Notes: generated by a model from the letters alone, not told the origin. 64,000 bases of DNA from Liopterus haemorrhoidalis (GCA_963971575.1 OZ020616.1:52807201-52871200); one strand, 5' to 3'. Shown: positions 32,904-44,321, counted from the first letter of the stretch. Numbers and translations are program-made.

Positions 32904-34150
32904 GACTCTACTTACTCAACAGAATTGCAGATAAACTAGAGAAACGTATGCGTCGTGAGCAAGCTGGTTTTCGCCCTGGCCGATCCTGTATTGACCACAT
33001 TAATACATTGCGCATAATTATTGAACAATCAGTAGAGTGGCAGGCACCACTCTATCTGGTTTTCATAGACTTTAAGCAAGCATTCGACAGGGTCAGTCAA
33101 GAGGCACTCTGGAATATCTTGGATTATGTCGGGGTCCCTACTAAAATAATGAACCTCATAAAAGAACTATACCGTGAAGCAAGTTCGCAAGTTGTGCATA
33201 ATGGGATGAGAAGTAAAAGTATTACCGTCAAAAGCGGAGTTAAGCAAGGCTACCTACTATCTCCTCTACTATTTAATACCGTTTTGGACAGGGTTCTTCG
33301 TAATGCCCTCACAGACTACAGAGGCATACAGTGGGACTTCTAAAACCGTTTGGAAGATTTGAGCTATGCGGACGATATATGCCTTCTTTCACATAATTAT
33401 GAAGATATGCAAGCCAAACTTGAAAGTATAAGTACTTTGGCAAATTTAGTTGGCTTATGCATAAATATAGGGAAAACCAAAGTAATGCGGATTGGTACCA
33501 ATAACGTCAACAGATTTTACATTAACGGCGAAGTCTTAGAAGCTGTGGAAGAATTCTGCTACCTCGGTAGTGCAATAACGAGAGATGGAGGAATTACAAG
33601 GGACGTGAACAACAGAATACTTAAAGCTCAGCAAGCTTTCGGCGTGTTGAAAGAAGTCTGGAAATCCAATAAGATCTCTCGTAACACTAAGGTACGCATA
33701 TTTAAAACCAATGTAAAATCAGTTCTGATGTATGGCTGCGAAACTTGGAAAGTCACTAAAGAAATTACCCATAAACTCCAAGTTTTTATTAACAGATGTC
33801 TGCGCAGAATTTTTCGCATTACTTGGTCAGATCATATTCCCAATCTTTGGGAATCGACAGCACAAAAACCTATCCACTTGGAAATTCAGGCAAGAAAGTG
33901 GAACTGGATTGGGCATATCCTCCGGAAGGCAGCAAACGACATCTCCAGAATGGCATTAGAGTGGAACCCTCAGGGAAACCGTCGCAGGGGCCGTCCTGTA
34001 TCCACATGGAGGAGAAAAATATACAAAGAACTTGATGCTCACGGAACTACCTGGCGCCAGGTGAAAAGGCTTGCTCTTCACAGACCCCGATGGCGCGAGT
34101 TTGTAAAGGCCCTATGCTCCAGCGAGGAGATCTAGGACACAATATATATA
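32904..34150 (+). pseudogene. 5'-truncated RTE-like LINE copy with one stop
   Basis: The frame opens at LNRIADKLEKRM and reads EQAGFRPGRSCIDHINTLRI (RT fingers), FIDFKQAFDRVSQEALW, SGVKQGYLLSPLLF (GVRQGC-LSP-LF motif), then LSYADDICLLSHNYEDMQA with the catalytic YADD, then YLGSAITRDGGITRDVNNRI, MYGCETWKVTKEITHKLQ, RKWNWIGHILRKAAND, RRRGRPVSTWRRKIYKELDA and a stop at 34133-34135. Only a TAA at 33341-33343 (between QWDF and NRLEDL) breaks about 400 codons. There is no endonuclease domain because the copy is 5' truncated. The 3' end is a short ATATATA tail, and a 16-bp target duplication flanks it. The best preserved LINE in the window. Confidence 0.93.
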
Positions 34151-34166
34151 TACTACAACACTTGGT

Positions 34167-34489
34167 AGATAAAAGAAGCCTTGAAAAATCAAGTCAGGGT
34201 GTACCCTTACTTGATTTACTTTATTCTATGTATAGAGTAGTTATAAAAATAAAATATGATAAAGTAAAGAAGGATAGATTTACCTGGATGACCATATTAA
34301 GGGAGACTGAAACCCGTACTAAGTTTAACAGCCACGGAGAGTGTAAAAGGTAGATCTAATTGTGTGGGGAGTGTACTAATAATATGAATGAAAGACACGG
34401 TTTAATCAACCATTAATTTAGAATATGATATTAATACACTTGATTTGTACTTACTCTATACATCCTTTAAAGACGAGCCCTGGACTGTG
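34167..34489. other. No gene recognised
   Basis: Begins right after the target duplication of the LINE. Contains the partial palindrome AATCAAGTCAGGGTGTACCC-TTACTTGATT at about 34189-34217. Confidence 0.4.
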
Positions 34490-35374
34490 TTACCAGTGAC
34501 TCAGTATGTTTTCTGGGTGTCACTCTAGGTATGAACCTTAGCTGGGAGAAACACGTTGATGTGACATCCATAAAATTATGTAAAGCAATATATTGTATCA
34601 GGAATTTAAGATGGAAAGTGAGTAAAGATGTTCTATTGACGGCATACTACGCGCTTTTCAATCTCACGTTGCTTATGCGCTACTAGCGTGGGGACATTCC
34701 ACGCATGCAGTGAGAATTTTTGCACTGCAACGACGTGTTATTAGAATTATCGGCGGAATAGGCTACAGAGAGAGTTGTAAACACTTGTTTATAGAACTTG
34801 GCGTTTTAACGTTCCCTTGCCTGTACATATACTATTGCCTATTGAATGTCCATTTTAACTTTAAAGACAAAAAGCTACAAAAAAATATCCATAGCTACAA
34901 TACCAGAGGCAAAGAATTGATCAGGCCTGATTACACAAGACTATCGTCAACCAGATACTCGTTAAATTACTATGCCACCAAATTTTATAATGTGCTACCG
35001 AGTAAGGTCAAATGCCTTGATAAAAGTCATTTTAAAACAAAAATTAAAAAATTTCTACTCAAAAAGGCCTTCTATAATTTTGACGAGTACCTGGTGAACG
35101 ATTTTAACTTGTTCTCTGACACCTGATATCTTTTATCTTTTATTTATTTTTTTATCCTTTTTGATGACCTTTGTAAAAAATTGTAATTTTATTTACTGTA
35201 CTTATTATATTTATTTAGTTTTTTTTTTTTTTGTAATATCATTTTTAAATTTGTATTTTTTTTTATATATTTTTTTATTTTAATATTTTGTTTTGTACTA
35301 TCTATTTTAAATTTGTACTTTTTAAATATTTTGACTTGTGTAAACATTTTTTATAATGTATGAACATTAATAAA

Positions 35375-35412
<38 letters not shown>
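34490..35412 (+). pseudogene. LINE C-terminus and 3' UTR (same family as 14521-16975)
   Basis: Frames broken by shifts read VFWVSLGMNLSWEKHVDVTS, LCKAIYCIRNLRWKVSKDVL, WGHSTHAVRIFALQRRVIRI, then SYNTRGKELIRPDYTRLSST and NYYATKFYNVLPSKVKCLDK, ending LVNDFNLFSDT at 35126. The AT-rich 3' UTR ends GACTTGTG, AACATT, AATAAA and then a long ATT run (35370-35412). Both protein motifs and the terminal 60 bp match the LINE at 14521-16975. 5' truncated, with at least two frameshifts upstream of 34710. Confidence 0.85.
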
Positions 35413-35413
<1 letters not shown>

Positions 35414-36190
35414 AGGTTTCCCACATAACGAGTGCATAAGCCGCGAGCGGTTTTCGTATATGAACCCACCCCGGGGTCCGCTGACTGGTTGCAATGATTC
35501 TTAGAAAGAAGTTAAGGGTTGTTAAATTTAACTCGTCATTTTAAATAACCTAATTTGAATGACGATATGGGTTTAATAATTTATGACTTACAAATTAACG
35601 ATGACAGCTAAATTCAAGAGAGACACATATTCACAAACACTAAACACTGGAGAGACTGTTTAACACTAAACACCAATTTGTCCATCGGACACCAAAATCC
35701 ACACTAGCATCTCCGAAAAACCAATTGTCTCTCCCAAGTCTCTGAATATTGTCTCTCCATTCTTAAGCTGGACACTTCACTGAGGTAAAAATGGAATTAC
35801 TTTTTGTTTTTACCATACTAATCACTAAAAATATATGGTAAACCCATGACTGTCTAAATGGAACTACTACTATACTTGTATTAATCTCATGACTGTTTTA
35901 ACTCTGCTCCGAGTGGCTTACTTCGCCTGGTAAATGTCACCTTACACCCTTTTGAATTGTCTATCTTGTATTATCTTAAAACTTGATAATTTATTGGTAA
36001 TAATTCAGATATGTATTTCATTACAAAAATAACCCAAATCTAATATTAATTTTAAAGACAAAGATTAGTAGTTTCTTGCAAATAGTACGAATACATCAAA
36101 TCTATTAATGTGACATCTTTTTACGATTACATAGAATTTACGAGTACCTGCTTTCGTTAAGTAATATAGGTGTACTAATTAAGTTCTCTA
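35413..36190. repeat. Dispersed repeat of unknown class, copy 1
   Basis: Shares an ordered set of words with 46617-47310 in the same orientation: CCCACATAA, GCGAGCGGTT, TCCGCTGACTGGTTGCAAT, GATG-CAGCTAAAT-CAA-AG, CACAAACAC, ACCAATTGTCTC, GAATATTGTCT and ATAGAATTTACGA. No coding content and no terminal repeats identified. A piece (GATGACAGCTAAATTCA) also occurs at about 37216. Possibly the non-coding end of a larger transposon or an old LTR. Confidence 0.65.
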
Positions 36191-36299
36191 ATTAAGATAC
36201 ACTAATTAAGTTACACTAGTAAACATGTGTACCCTTAAATGTCCCTTTTTAAGAAATAAATTATATCTTACCTTTTCACATTTTTACTTGCCCGTCCTT

Positions 36300-36745
36300 A
36301 ATACATAAGGGGCAAGTATTGTAATCGCGAAAATTTTCGATGTCGAGTTTATGACTGATGACCACGTTTCATGGTCCAGGGAATCCAAAAAACCTATTTT
36401 CGAAGTGCCGTCCGTATGTGTGTGTGTCTGTATGTCTGTGTGTATACACGATAACTCAAAAACGGTTTAACTTAAAGAGTTCGTTCTGGTACTAAAAAAT
36501 TCTCCTAATAACTGGGAAGAACCCTATTGTTTTTTTATTAAAATCCGAATTAAAATCCGAAGTTATTAAACATTAAAATTTAAAAAAATTCGTAACTAGT
36601 AAACCCAGCCTTGGACAAAAAATTGTATTGGACATAATTTGATGTATTTTTGAAGATTTACCTAAATCTTTTTTTAAATTAAAAAAAAAATATGTTTTTT
36701 TTTTTTATTATTATTTTTTTTATGGGAGGGCAAGTCTAGCGGAGG
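36300..36745. repeat. Second DINE-1-like family member (probable)
   Basis: CTTGCCC and GGGCAAGT form a small hairpin near 36285-36320. GTAATCGCGAAAATTTTCGA, an interrupted GTGT/GTCT tract (36417-36450) and ACACGATAACTCAAAAACGG then follow. GGGCAAGT recurs at about 36727. A short tetranucleotide tract followed by a conserved ATAACTCAAAAACGG block is the same plan as the main family but with different sequence. The boundaries are approximate. Confidence 0.45.
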
Positions 36746-38630
36746 TCTTCCTTCGCCATTGATTTAATATTATACTCGAATTGGATAATTATAATGAATT
36801 TATTTATGATTTTCTTGTGTTCAAAAAGCAAAAGGATTCTAAACTAACAGTGTCCAAGAAAACAAAGTGTAAACTAGAAGAAAGTCTGCAGGAAGAACTC
36901 TGTCTCATGTCAAATTTTTCTCAAGAAAGCAAAATGCGAAACTAGAAAGAGTCAATAAATTTAGCCAGGGGCAACAAAAGCGGGCCAGACTCCTTGTAAA
37001 ACAAAAATTTTGGGCGCAAGCCCTGAGAAAACAATCCCCTCCCATCGGAAATCGATATACACAGATCCGATGACATAAAAAAAACTACACATAGATAAAA
37101 ATTGTTCTTTGTTTTTTTCTGTAATATAATACCAATATGTGTTTATGTTACGTACCATTAATCTACATGGAAACTACCGATAAAGACTCCACAAAGGGGA
37201 CCAAAATACTAATAACTGATGACAGCTAAATTCATAAACAAAGTGTGAACTCAAATAAGATATGTGACCCACACCTACACACAGTATTATTTCAATTATT
37301 ATGTATTACAATAACCAACAATATATAAAATTGTTTGTAAAAAATAGAATCCAGATCCGGGCACTACAGTCTGCCCAGACTCCGGGCACTACAGTCTGCC
37401 CAGACTCCGGTAATTTTTACCGACTTCCCTCTTCTCTCTATGCCCCTGATCCTAGCTAGAGATAACTGCTGCATCACTAACCATATTTCTGTTCTTATAA
37501 CTTTTTGACCTTCTCGTAGATAATCCATAAAACATTTTTTATTTTCTAGCTGGTAATAGTTTCTTTCTCAAGGAATTTATATAGTAATAAATCTAATCTT
37601 AAACTACCATTAAATCTTGAGATTTTTAACAGTTTTAATCCACAATTTCCGGATAAATCCGGATCTGTTCGTGCATGAAGACATGCAACATGCGTGCTTA
37701 GTTTGTGTTAGACTGGGACTTGTTAATGGAGTCCCAGTGATAGGACAGATTGTATCAGTCGTAAAAAGTAAAGGTGCCGGAGTCATTATGACAGCTGTTT
37801 CACCCTTAAGCCTTTACCGTTACTAGTTCAAGTAATTACTACACCCTTCGTGGCCAGGAACATTTTAAAAGCGAAATGTGTGTTAAGATTACGCGATGTG
37901 GAGGGAATTTTTACACGAATATATGTTCTGGAAGGCGATTTATATATTAGATTTACACCACTTAAGTGTCAGGAACTATATTATGTTATCACGTAGGTAA
38001 AACTGACTTACTTAAAACACTGAAATGTTTAACGATTTATATTGTCCAATCACATTTTTTGAGGTCGTTTTTTTATTTTTTGTTATTTACTATTTCGAAA
38101 TTTCTTTTTGTGGTTCTATTGTCAATATTTTCTTTATAAGTTCGTGGTTTAACCTAATAAAATATTGATTTCTCTTTATTCGAAATGGTTTTTAAATAAG
38201 GCAATTTTATTCATATTTATATTGTTGGTGAATGGTTGCCTTGATGACAGGTAAACCCAATATCAGCAGAGGTATTTCATTTATCACTTTCGACAGGCAT
38301 TATAAAGTGGTTGGAACATGACATTACTGCAAGCCTTTTATTAATAGCATTCTATTGAAATGCACTGAAAATGCAAATAACTAAAAAAAGTAAATTAAGT
38401 GCAGCTTTCAAGACGACAATTAAATTAATTAAATTGAAGAAATTTAAGACAATGAAAAATTATTACCAGGAAGTTAAAGAACAGAGTCTTGGATGAAATA
38501 TTCAATTTATGAAGTCTAATAAAAAAATTAAAAATACCTATGACCCAAATATAAAACAGTTTTGTTTAATTATGTATATAATAATTTAGAAAGCGGCTCT
38601 AAAATGTAGGCTCTAAAAGATATCAAAATT
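36746..38630. other. No gene recognised
   Basis: Contains the 25-bp tandem repeat at 37356-37410 and a partial copy of the 35413-36190 repeat near 37180-37260. The 69-codon plus-strand ORF at 37617 has no motif I know. Confidence 0.4.
37356..37410. repeat. 25-bp tandem repeat, 2.2 units
   Basis: TCCGGGCACTACAGTCTGCC followed by CAGAC occurs at 37356-37380 and 37381-37405, with the first five bases of a third unit. The units are identical. Confidence 0.95.
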
Positions 38631-38639
38631 TTTTTTAAA

Positions 38640-39910
38640 ATTAATTTTATTGAAAATTGAACGGTCGGATATTCGCATTATTATGAAGTATGAGTTCTTA
38701 CGTGTAATTATTACATCGCAGACCGCGCGAAACATTAACAGTGTATTTGGATCTAGTGTTACTACGCAGCAGACAATATCAAATTGGTTCGCCAAATTTC
38801 GTACAGGTAAATTAAACCAAACAAAAAAAAAACCTGGCTCATCGATCACAGCAGAAATATACTGCAACCATCTGGACGAAATGATGCAAAATCTTAAAGA
38901 AAAATAGCCTAGATTGGTCAACTGATCGACTCCTACCTTATTGCATGATAACGCTAGACTACACACTGCAGAAATGACTGTTGCAAAACTACAGGAATTG
39001 TAATTGGAACTTCTTCATCATCATACTCACCAGACCTAGCCCCCACTGACTACCACTTCTTCCGCAATTTGGACCACTTTTTAATAGGAAAACAATATTT
39101 TAAAAGAGTGCTGGAAGGAAAAAGAAAATGATATAACAAAATGGACAATGAAGAAAAATGAATTCCTAGCAAGAAATGGCACATCAAAGAAAGATATCGA
39201 AGGGAGAAAAAGAGCTGGGCTAGAAACAGGGCTAATGGTGACGGAACGAGATAAAGATGTGCAGAAACAAGAGCAATGGAGTAGAATAACCAAGTCCCGA
39301 TACAATCAGCTCTACCAATACATTGCATGTACAAAAGTTCCAAGGTACCTGGCAGAGCCCAACAAACAGCAAAAGATTATTGCTAGATTTAGATACGGAA
39401 ATGAAGAGAGGGCAAACTGCTTCTGGACGAAGGAGGAGGAGCAGCTTTGCAGGACTTGCGGTACAGAGATAGAGACTCTTAATCATCTGCGATGCTGTGA
39501 AGGACTAGAGTTAGAAAGCAGGGGTCCTTTACAACTCCTGGGAGACCACGGAATAGGAGAGGATTGGATGAGAGCAGTGCTGAAGGCCAGAAAAAATAAT
39601 AATAATTAATACAATAATAAATGTTACAATTTATGTAGATTTTAAGCCGAAAGGCAACAAATAAATTATTTTACTACTACTACTAATAGGAAAACAATTT
39701 AATTCCGACAATGCAGTAAAACTGGCCTTCCAGGAATTCATTTCTTCTCACCCGCCAGGGATTTATACCACCGGCCTGAACAACCTGCCGCTTAAATGGC
39801 AAAAGTGTATAGACAATATGGGTGCATACTTTGATGAATAAAATAATTCCTTATATTTGTAAGTTATCAACTTTTTCTACAAATTTCATCTTTGACGACC
39901 TAATAAAAAT
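38640..39910 (+). mobile_element. Mariner element split by a LINE insertion
   Basis: The transposase starts near 38650 with KIERSDIRIIMKYEFLRVII and TTQQTISNWFAKFRTGKLNQ (helix-turn-helix), then deletes to HDNARLHTAEMTVAKLQEL (second Asp) and SPDLAPTDYHFFRNLDHFLI (third Asp). It is interrupted at 39096 and resumes at 39684 with FNSDNAVKLAFQEFISSHPP to the stop near 39840. The first catalytic Asp region is missing and several frames are broken. The right end (CTACAAATTTCATCTTTGAC, then GACCTAAT) matches the end of the related fragment at 54960-55233; no left terminal repeat was found. Confidence 0.85.
39097..39683 (+). pseudogene. LINE 3' fragment inserted in the mariner
   Basis: Flanked by the perfect 15-bp duplication TAATAGGAAAACAAT (39082-39096 and 39684-39698). 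The 153-codon frame (39148-39609) reads TKSRYNQLYQYIACTKVPRY, IARFRYGNEERANCFWTKEE, then CRTCGTEIETLNHLRCCEG, a Cys-Cys-His-Cys zinc-knuckle-like tail found at the end of several LINE ORF2 proteins. It ends with a TAC-triplet tail. The frame is intact for its whole length, so only 5' truncation inactivates it. By position it is younger than the mariner. Confidence 0.88.
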
Positions 39911-40791
39911 TTTCTAAACTGATCAGCTAGATCTAGTAGCTTTATTTATGCCTTTTCCACAGCTACTATAGAATACCAATAGATCAGAGAAAGATTGAAC
40001 ATAAGTTGGCCAATGGAAAGTCTTCGCAAAATATGAAGAAAAAAAAAACCGTTGACAGAAGATATTTATGGTGGTTATAGATCTGTAAATTACCTGGAAA
40101 GGTCATACACTTACCAAATGAAGAACTTCTTATTACCCAGTTATTAACCCTAAAAACATTACAAATGCAAAAATTAGAACTATTTCATTAAAAAGAGCAT
40201 AGACTTAACACTTTACATTGTAATCTTCATAAATTTTGCATTCAGAACTCAACAATTACATGAACAATGACTATGTAACTTGAACATTGCAGTAAGCATA
40301 TTTTAACGCGAAGAAAATTAATTAAAATTTCCCATTCTCTCGAAGCAGTCTGCCTCGAATCACCAAGCAAAACTAAACCATTTCACCCCTTATTATAAAG
40401 AACAAAATCCTCAATTTTAAAGCTGAATTGCCAAATGTAAATTTCAAAAAACGTCATGAAATTTGTATTCAATAAAATAGCATAATAAAAATTGTTAATG
40501 TTGCAAATTTAACTGGACATTATGTCAGTTATTTTAAAAAGTAATTATGAACAGTTATATTACTGCTTAATTCTCTGATTTTGGGGTTGACATGGGCAGA
40601 CATGGGAAGATTTAATTAATTCATTTAATGAATACAGATTTGTCATTATCACTCTTCATTAGAAATGAGACGTCTTCACTAATTCTCCAACACCAGATGT
40701 TGAAATTAATATGTAATAGCATTTTCAACAATAGAATGATTCAAATTAGACAGAAATAAATACCTTGGTTAAGTGGGTATTTTATTCATTA
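39911..40791. other. AT-rich stretch, no gene seen
   Basis: No coding or repeat structure recognised. Confidence 0.45.
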
Positions 40792-41042
40792 CAGGGTGTC
40801 GCAAAAAATGTATCCACATTTTAATAGCAGGCAACTTGCTGAATTTTAATTTTAGATTTAGCCGTTAAGTAATAATGGCTGAACCATACCAAGTTTTGAA
40901 GAATGAAAGTTTATTTTGGAAACTCGTAAACGCGGTAGAAGTGCAAAGACGTTTTAGGAGACAACATCAGACGAATTAGAGATAAGTTTGAAGCAGATGG
41001 AACTGTTCAGAATATCCATAAACAATGATCTGGAAGACCAAA

Positions 41043-42051
41043 AAATGTATGTGAAGTGTGAATTTTCACACATTTCAGGGTTTCGCAGGTATTTTGTAAA
41101 TGAATGATGATTTGGGATGCCAAAACAAATTTTATGTTAAAATATTTTTTTGTTAATTTTAATTCGAATGCCTAATACCATTATTTAGGTTTCTAAATAT
41201 GTGCAGTATTTTTTTTTTTATATAGCAAGGTTCGTTAAGATTTTTAAAATTGCGCCTATGGCTTCCACTGGTTGTTTTAGGTCATAAGCTCCGCCCCTCT
41301 GGTTTCGTATACATTGAAACATAGAATTAAATTATAATTTCAACAAATCCCACTGGTTATTAAATTTACGCTTTTAAAAATTAACTGCAACATTTGCCAA
41401 AATATAACTAGAATTTTGACAAAATAATTTAAAAAAATACAAATGCAAAAAAAAAACAGAAAAAAATGTTTCTCCAGACAGGAAGCGAACCCAAGTTTGT
41501 AACTTAAGAAGCGAGAAAGCTAAGCATTACACTAAGAAAGCTTAATGTTTTACTGTTCTATATAACGTGTTAAATATTATACATCGTGAACCAAAAAACA
41601 CAAAAAATGCGTTATTTTCCGAAAACATAATCTGATCAAAAATTCATGTTGTACTATTCCGGTTCACACCAATATACATTACATAGAATTTTTTCAGATA
41701 TTTAGTTTAAACCATCTGGGCTACAGGATGTGGGATAATTTTTTTTTTGCATAATTTTGGCAAATACGCGTCAGAATAATTTATTTTGCAAAAATATTAA
41801 TCGTTAATCCACGTACTAAGGGCTTTCATTTGATACCCTACTCAGAATTTTAAAAAAATATAATTTATTTGATGAGCACATATTTGTTTATATTTTTTCT
41901 ATAGTTTTAGTGTTTTTTCTATATGCGGGTCAAAAAGTTGTATAAGCATGACAGACAGACGACATGACAGACAAACAGACAGACAGGCAGACAGAGAGAC
42001 GACAAAATGACGGTATACGGGTTTTTTGGTCATACCTACAAAACCCTAAAA
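41043..42051 (-). mobile_element. DINE-1-like element, copy D
   Basis: Read on the minus strand: TTTTTTAGGGTTTTGTAGGT at 42051, an imperfect GTCT tract (41943-42000), the conserved block truncated near 41940, tRNA-like module 41468-41541, ATACCTGCGAAACCCT near 41093, palindrome GTGTGAAAATTCACAC and TTCACATACATTTTTT. It is inserted in an A-run of the mariner left arm: removing it rejoins AGACCAAAAAA with TCGGCAAATGC. This places the family's insertion preference in T/A runs. Confidence 0.75.
41468..41541 (-). other. tRNA-like module in copy D
   Basis: Minus strand: TTAGTGTAATGCTTAGCTTT resembles the D-arm and A box, and CTTGGGTTCGCTTCCTGTCT resembles the T-arm and B box, with an anticodon-arm-sized segment between them (CTCGCTTCTTAAGTTACAAA). 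The most tRNA-like of the set, but the acceptor stem is not clear. Confidence 0.6.
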
Positions 42052-42633
42052 AATCGGCAAATGCTACCAGGGAAGAAAGGGTGTTGGAAAATATCGTCAA
42101 AATTAAAGAACATCTGTTTGGCACGCTTCTAACGAAGTAGGAATACCAAGGAATAGTGTCCGTAACATTCTGAAGCGCTTCTGTTGGATCATTTTCATTG
42201 AGAGCGTGTACTTCTTTTTCTTGAAGTTGCATACCAAAATTATTACATGCTCTCTATGAAGGTCAGCGCTTCGGATGGTCACTATCCTTTGTCCATCCTT
42301 TGTTATTTCTACTTTACGAGAAGCCTACCAAACAGATGTTCGTTAATTTTGGCGATAAGTTTCCGACACACTTTCTTCCATGGCAGCTTTCTTCCAATCG
42401 TCGATGTTCTTGGTCTTTTAGAACGTAGTTTATAGATATTCTAAACACTTCCATCTACTTCAAATCTCTAATTCGTCTGATGGTGCCAAGTAGGAGGAAC
42501 AGTTTGAAATTGTCTCCCAAATCGTCTTTGCACTTCTACCGCGTTTTCGTACTTCCAGTAGAACTTCAAAATATACTTTCGTTGTTCAAAACTTAATCTG
42601 GTTTCAGACATTATTTCTCAACCGTTAAACCTT

Positions 42634-42888
42634 TTAGGACGGTCTTTCCACCTTCAGATAAAGTCCCAGGTAACTATCTGACAGATAAGGTTATTTGTAA
42701 CTTCATCTGCTGAGTAAATGTCAATACCAGTCAGTGAATCCAATACGTCAGTCTTATTATCCGTTAGATAACTATCCGATAGATACATTTGTATAGAAAG
42801 AATGGATGACATTTACTCCAGATGAATAACCTTATCTGTGAGATAGTTACCTGGAACTTTATCTGAAGGTGGAAAAACCGGGCCTTAA
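42634..42888. mobile_element. Palindromic MITE, copy 1
   Basis: About 255 bp with inverted arms of roughly 90 bp. The left arm contains CTTTCCACCTTCAGATAAAG, CAGGTAACTATCTGACAGAT and AAGGTTATTTGTAACTTCAT. The right arm is its complement with small gaps and ends ACCGGGCCTTAA. It sits between the right-arm start codon and terminal repeat of the mariner composite. A second, partial copy is at 55234-55450. Confidence 0.8.
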
Positions 42889-42930
42889 AAAAATATCTAT
42901 TAAAGTGTGGATACATTTTTGTTTCATGTA

Positions 42931-43649
42931 ATCGTCTCAAAACTGCCGTTAGATTTATTTTGAGTTGTTCCACGTGATCCGTTTACATCTCTTATTAATT
43001 TTTATCTCTGTTATAATTTTATATTATATAGAATCGACCATTTTGCGTAGTATTATTTATATTAAAATTACATTTCACTTCGATGATATCAAAGAAAGAT
43101 ATATTCAAATAAAATTGCATTTTAAAATAGAAATTCAATTATTTTATATTTCCTTGTATTTTTAATAAAATTTGCTCTGTCTATGATATATTTTGCAGTT
43201 AGTGAAATAAGGAAAGAAATATAGGAAAGAGATGTAAATAAAGGAATTACCTTGGTCGTTATGTATGCAATAAAGTGCATTTTTATGTGCTATAAAATTT
43301 GCTGCTTTCTTTTGATAGTTAAATAAATGATTGAAAACATAAAAAGCACAGATCGTAAATTAAAATAATGCACTACCTCATTTAAGATAATGATTTTAGA
43401 AATGGATTATAAAATCTAGTTTGAAGATTAAGTATCAGGCGATTAAATTAAAATGGAACATTTCAGTTAAAATGTTCTTGAAACAAATTATTATTATGTA
43501 AAAAAGATACTTTGAAGATATATGGGAACTTTATTTGTGTCGCTATACATATTGTGGTTACCATTGAATTATTTAGGCCTCATAATTGATTTGAGTAACT
43601 TGATCATGCTGATTTTGGAACTGTTTTCCGTTTTTCTTAAGGCAGTTTC
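42931..43649. other. AT-rich stretch, no gene seen
   Basis: No motif recognised in the short ORFs here. Confidence 0.45.
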
Positions 43650-43983
43650 ACTTAAGGCAGTGTTTCCCAATCTTTTTACTCTCGTGGCACATTTTCCAAA
43701 AATTTCGCGGGAAATCTACGTAGTCATAGAAGAAAAAATTTATAACGCTAGTTCTTTACCGACCGGCAACATATATAAGGGATAATTTCTTTGAAATTAT
43801 TTTGCAATGGTCCAATATTAATGCAGACACCTTTATTTTGGACGTTTGCCATTGCTGATAGTACTAGGCTAGAATAGTACAATATAATGAGTATTAGTAT
43901 CAAAAAGATATAATACTTCAAGAGTAATATAAAAAATTCGGACGTTTCGGAAACTGCTCAACAATCTGTTTCCGTCTTCAGCG

Positions 43984-44018
43984 ATCACGAGACGTGATGG
44001 ATCATCACGTCTCGTGAT
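43984..44018. repeat. Perfect 16-bp-arm palindrome
   Basis: ATCACGAGACGTGATG, a three-base loop, then CATCACGTCTCGTGAT. It lies just after GACGTTTCGGAAAC and GTTTCCGTCTTCAG, a GACGTTTCG/CGTCTTCAG pairing often seen in Penelope-like 5' regions; that link is only suggestive. Confidence 0.9.
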
Positions 44019-44173
44019 TTCATCACTTCAGCGTTCAGCTATCTGATAACGACGCCGAATGCAGCGTTCAGTGTAGCGATCACCAAACACTGGCGGCCGA
44101 ACTCGACAAGTTACGTTAGGCCACGCGATATTCATTGTTTATATACCACAGAGTGAATATATTTAAGAAAATA

Positions 44174-44321
44174 GTGTCGAAAATAGATAATTTAACAGAA
44201 AAAATCATAGAATCAGTAAAGGATCATTTAATTTTGTATGACTTAGCACATCCTGATTACAAGAATATTAGGGAAAAAAATAAAGTGCGGGACGAAATAG
44301 GAAAAGTTTTGGAAATTGATG
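44174..44321 (+). pseudogene. MADF-domain exon inside a hAT element
   Basis: The frame reads IIESVKDHLILYDLAHPDYK, then NIREKNKVRDEIGKVLEID. This is the N-terminal two thirds of a MADF (Adf-1-type Myb/SANT-like DNA-binding) domain: ESV-HLILYD--HPDYKN is diagnostic. The conserved Trp expected before the EI of helix 2 is Arg here (KVRDEIG). The frame is followed exactly by a consensus splice donor, G-GTAAGT at 44321-44327, so it looks like a first coding exon. The expected ATG before SKIDNLTEK is GTG at 44174. MADF proteins are insect transcription regulators and also partners of PIF/Harbinger transposases. Here the exon lies wholly within a hAT element and is probably a captured fragment. No second exon is visible in the element. 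Confidence 0.75.

Larger units (their letters stand above)
40792..42930. mobile_element. Palindromic mariner-like composite
   Basis: The left arm runs on the plus strand from a TA-flanked CAGGGTGTCGCAAAAAATGT end through NAVEVQRRFRRQ and IRRIRDKFEADGTVQNIHKQ to NEVGIPRNSVRNILKRF at about 42180. There the sequence flips. From 42182 to about 42611 the minus strand encodes the same family: it reads MSETRLSFEQRKYILKFYWK and ENAVEVQRRFGRQFQTVPP, and ends in KEVHALNENDPTEAL at the flip. The right end near 42905-42925 repeats ATGTATCCACA in inverse. These are tail-to-tail halves of a mariner-like element with a DUF4817-type helix-turn-helix. The left arm hosts DINE-1-like copy D and the right arm a MITE. 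No catalytic core survives intact. Confidence 0.78.

Noticed and set aside
37617..37826. A 69-codon ORF with a hydrophobic run
   Set aside because: No homologous motif, no splice or promoter context; within the chance range for this composition.
43940..44000. GACGTTTCG and CGTCTTCAG words (also 56296-56335) as proof of Penelope-like elements
   Set aside because: The words are suggestive of Penelope 5' regions, but no RT or terminal repeat is attached at either site.
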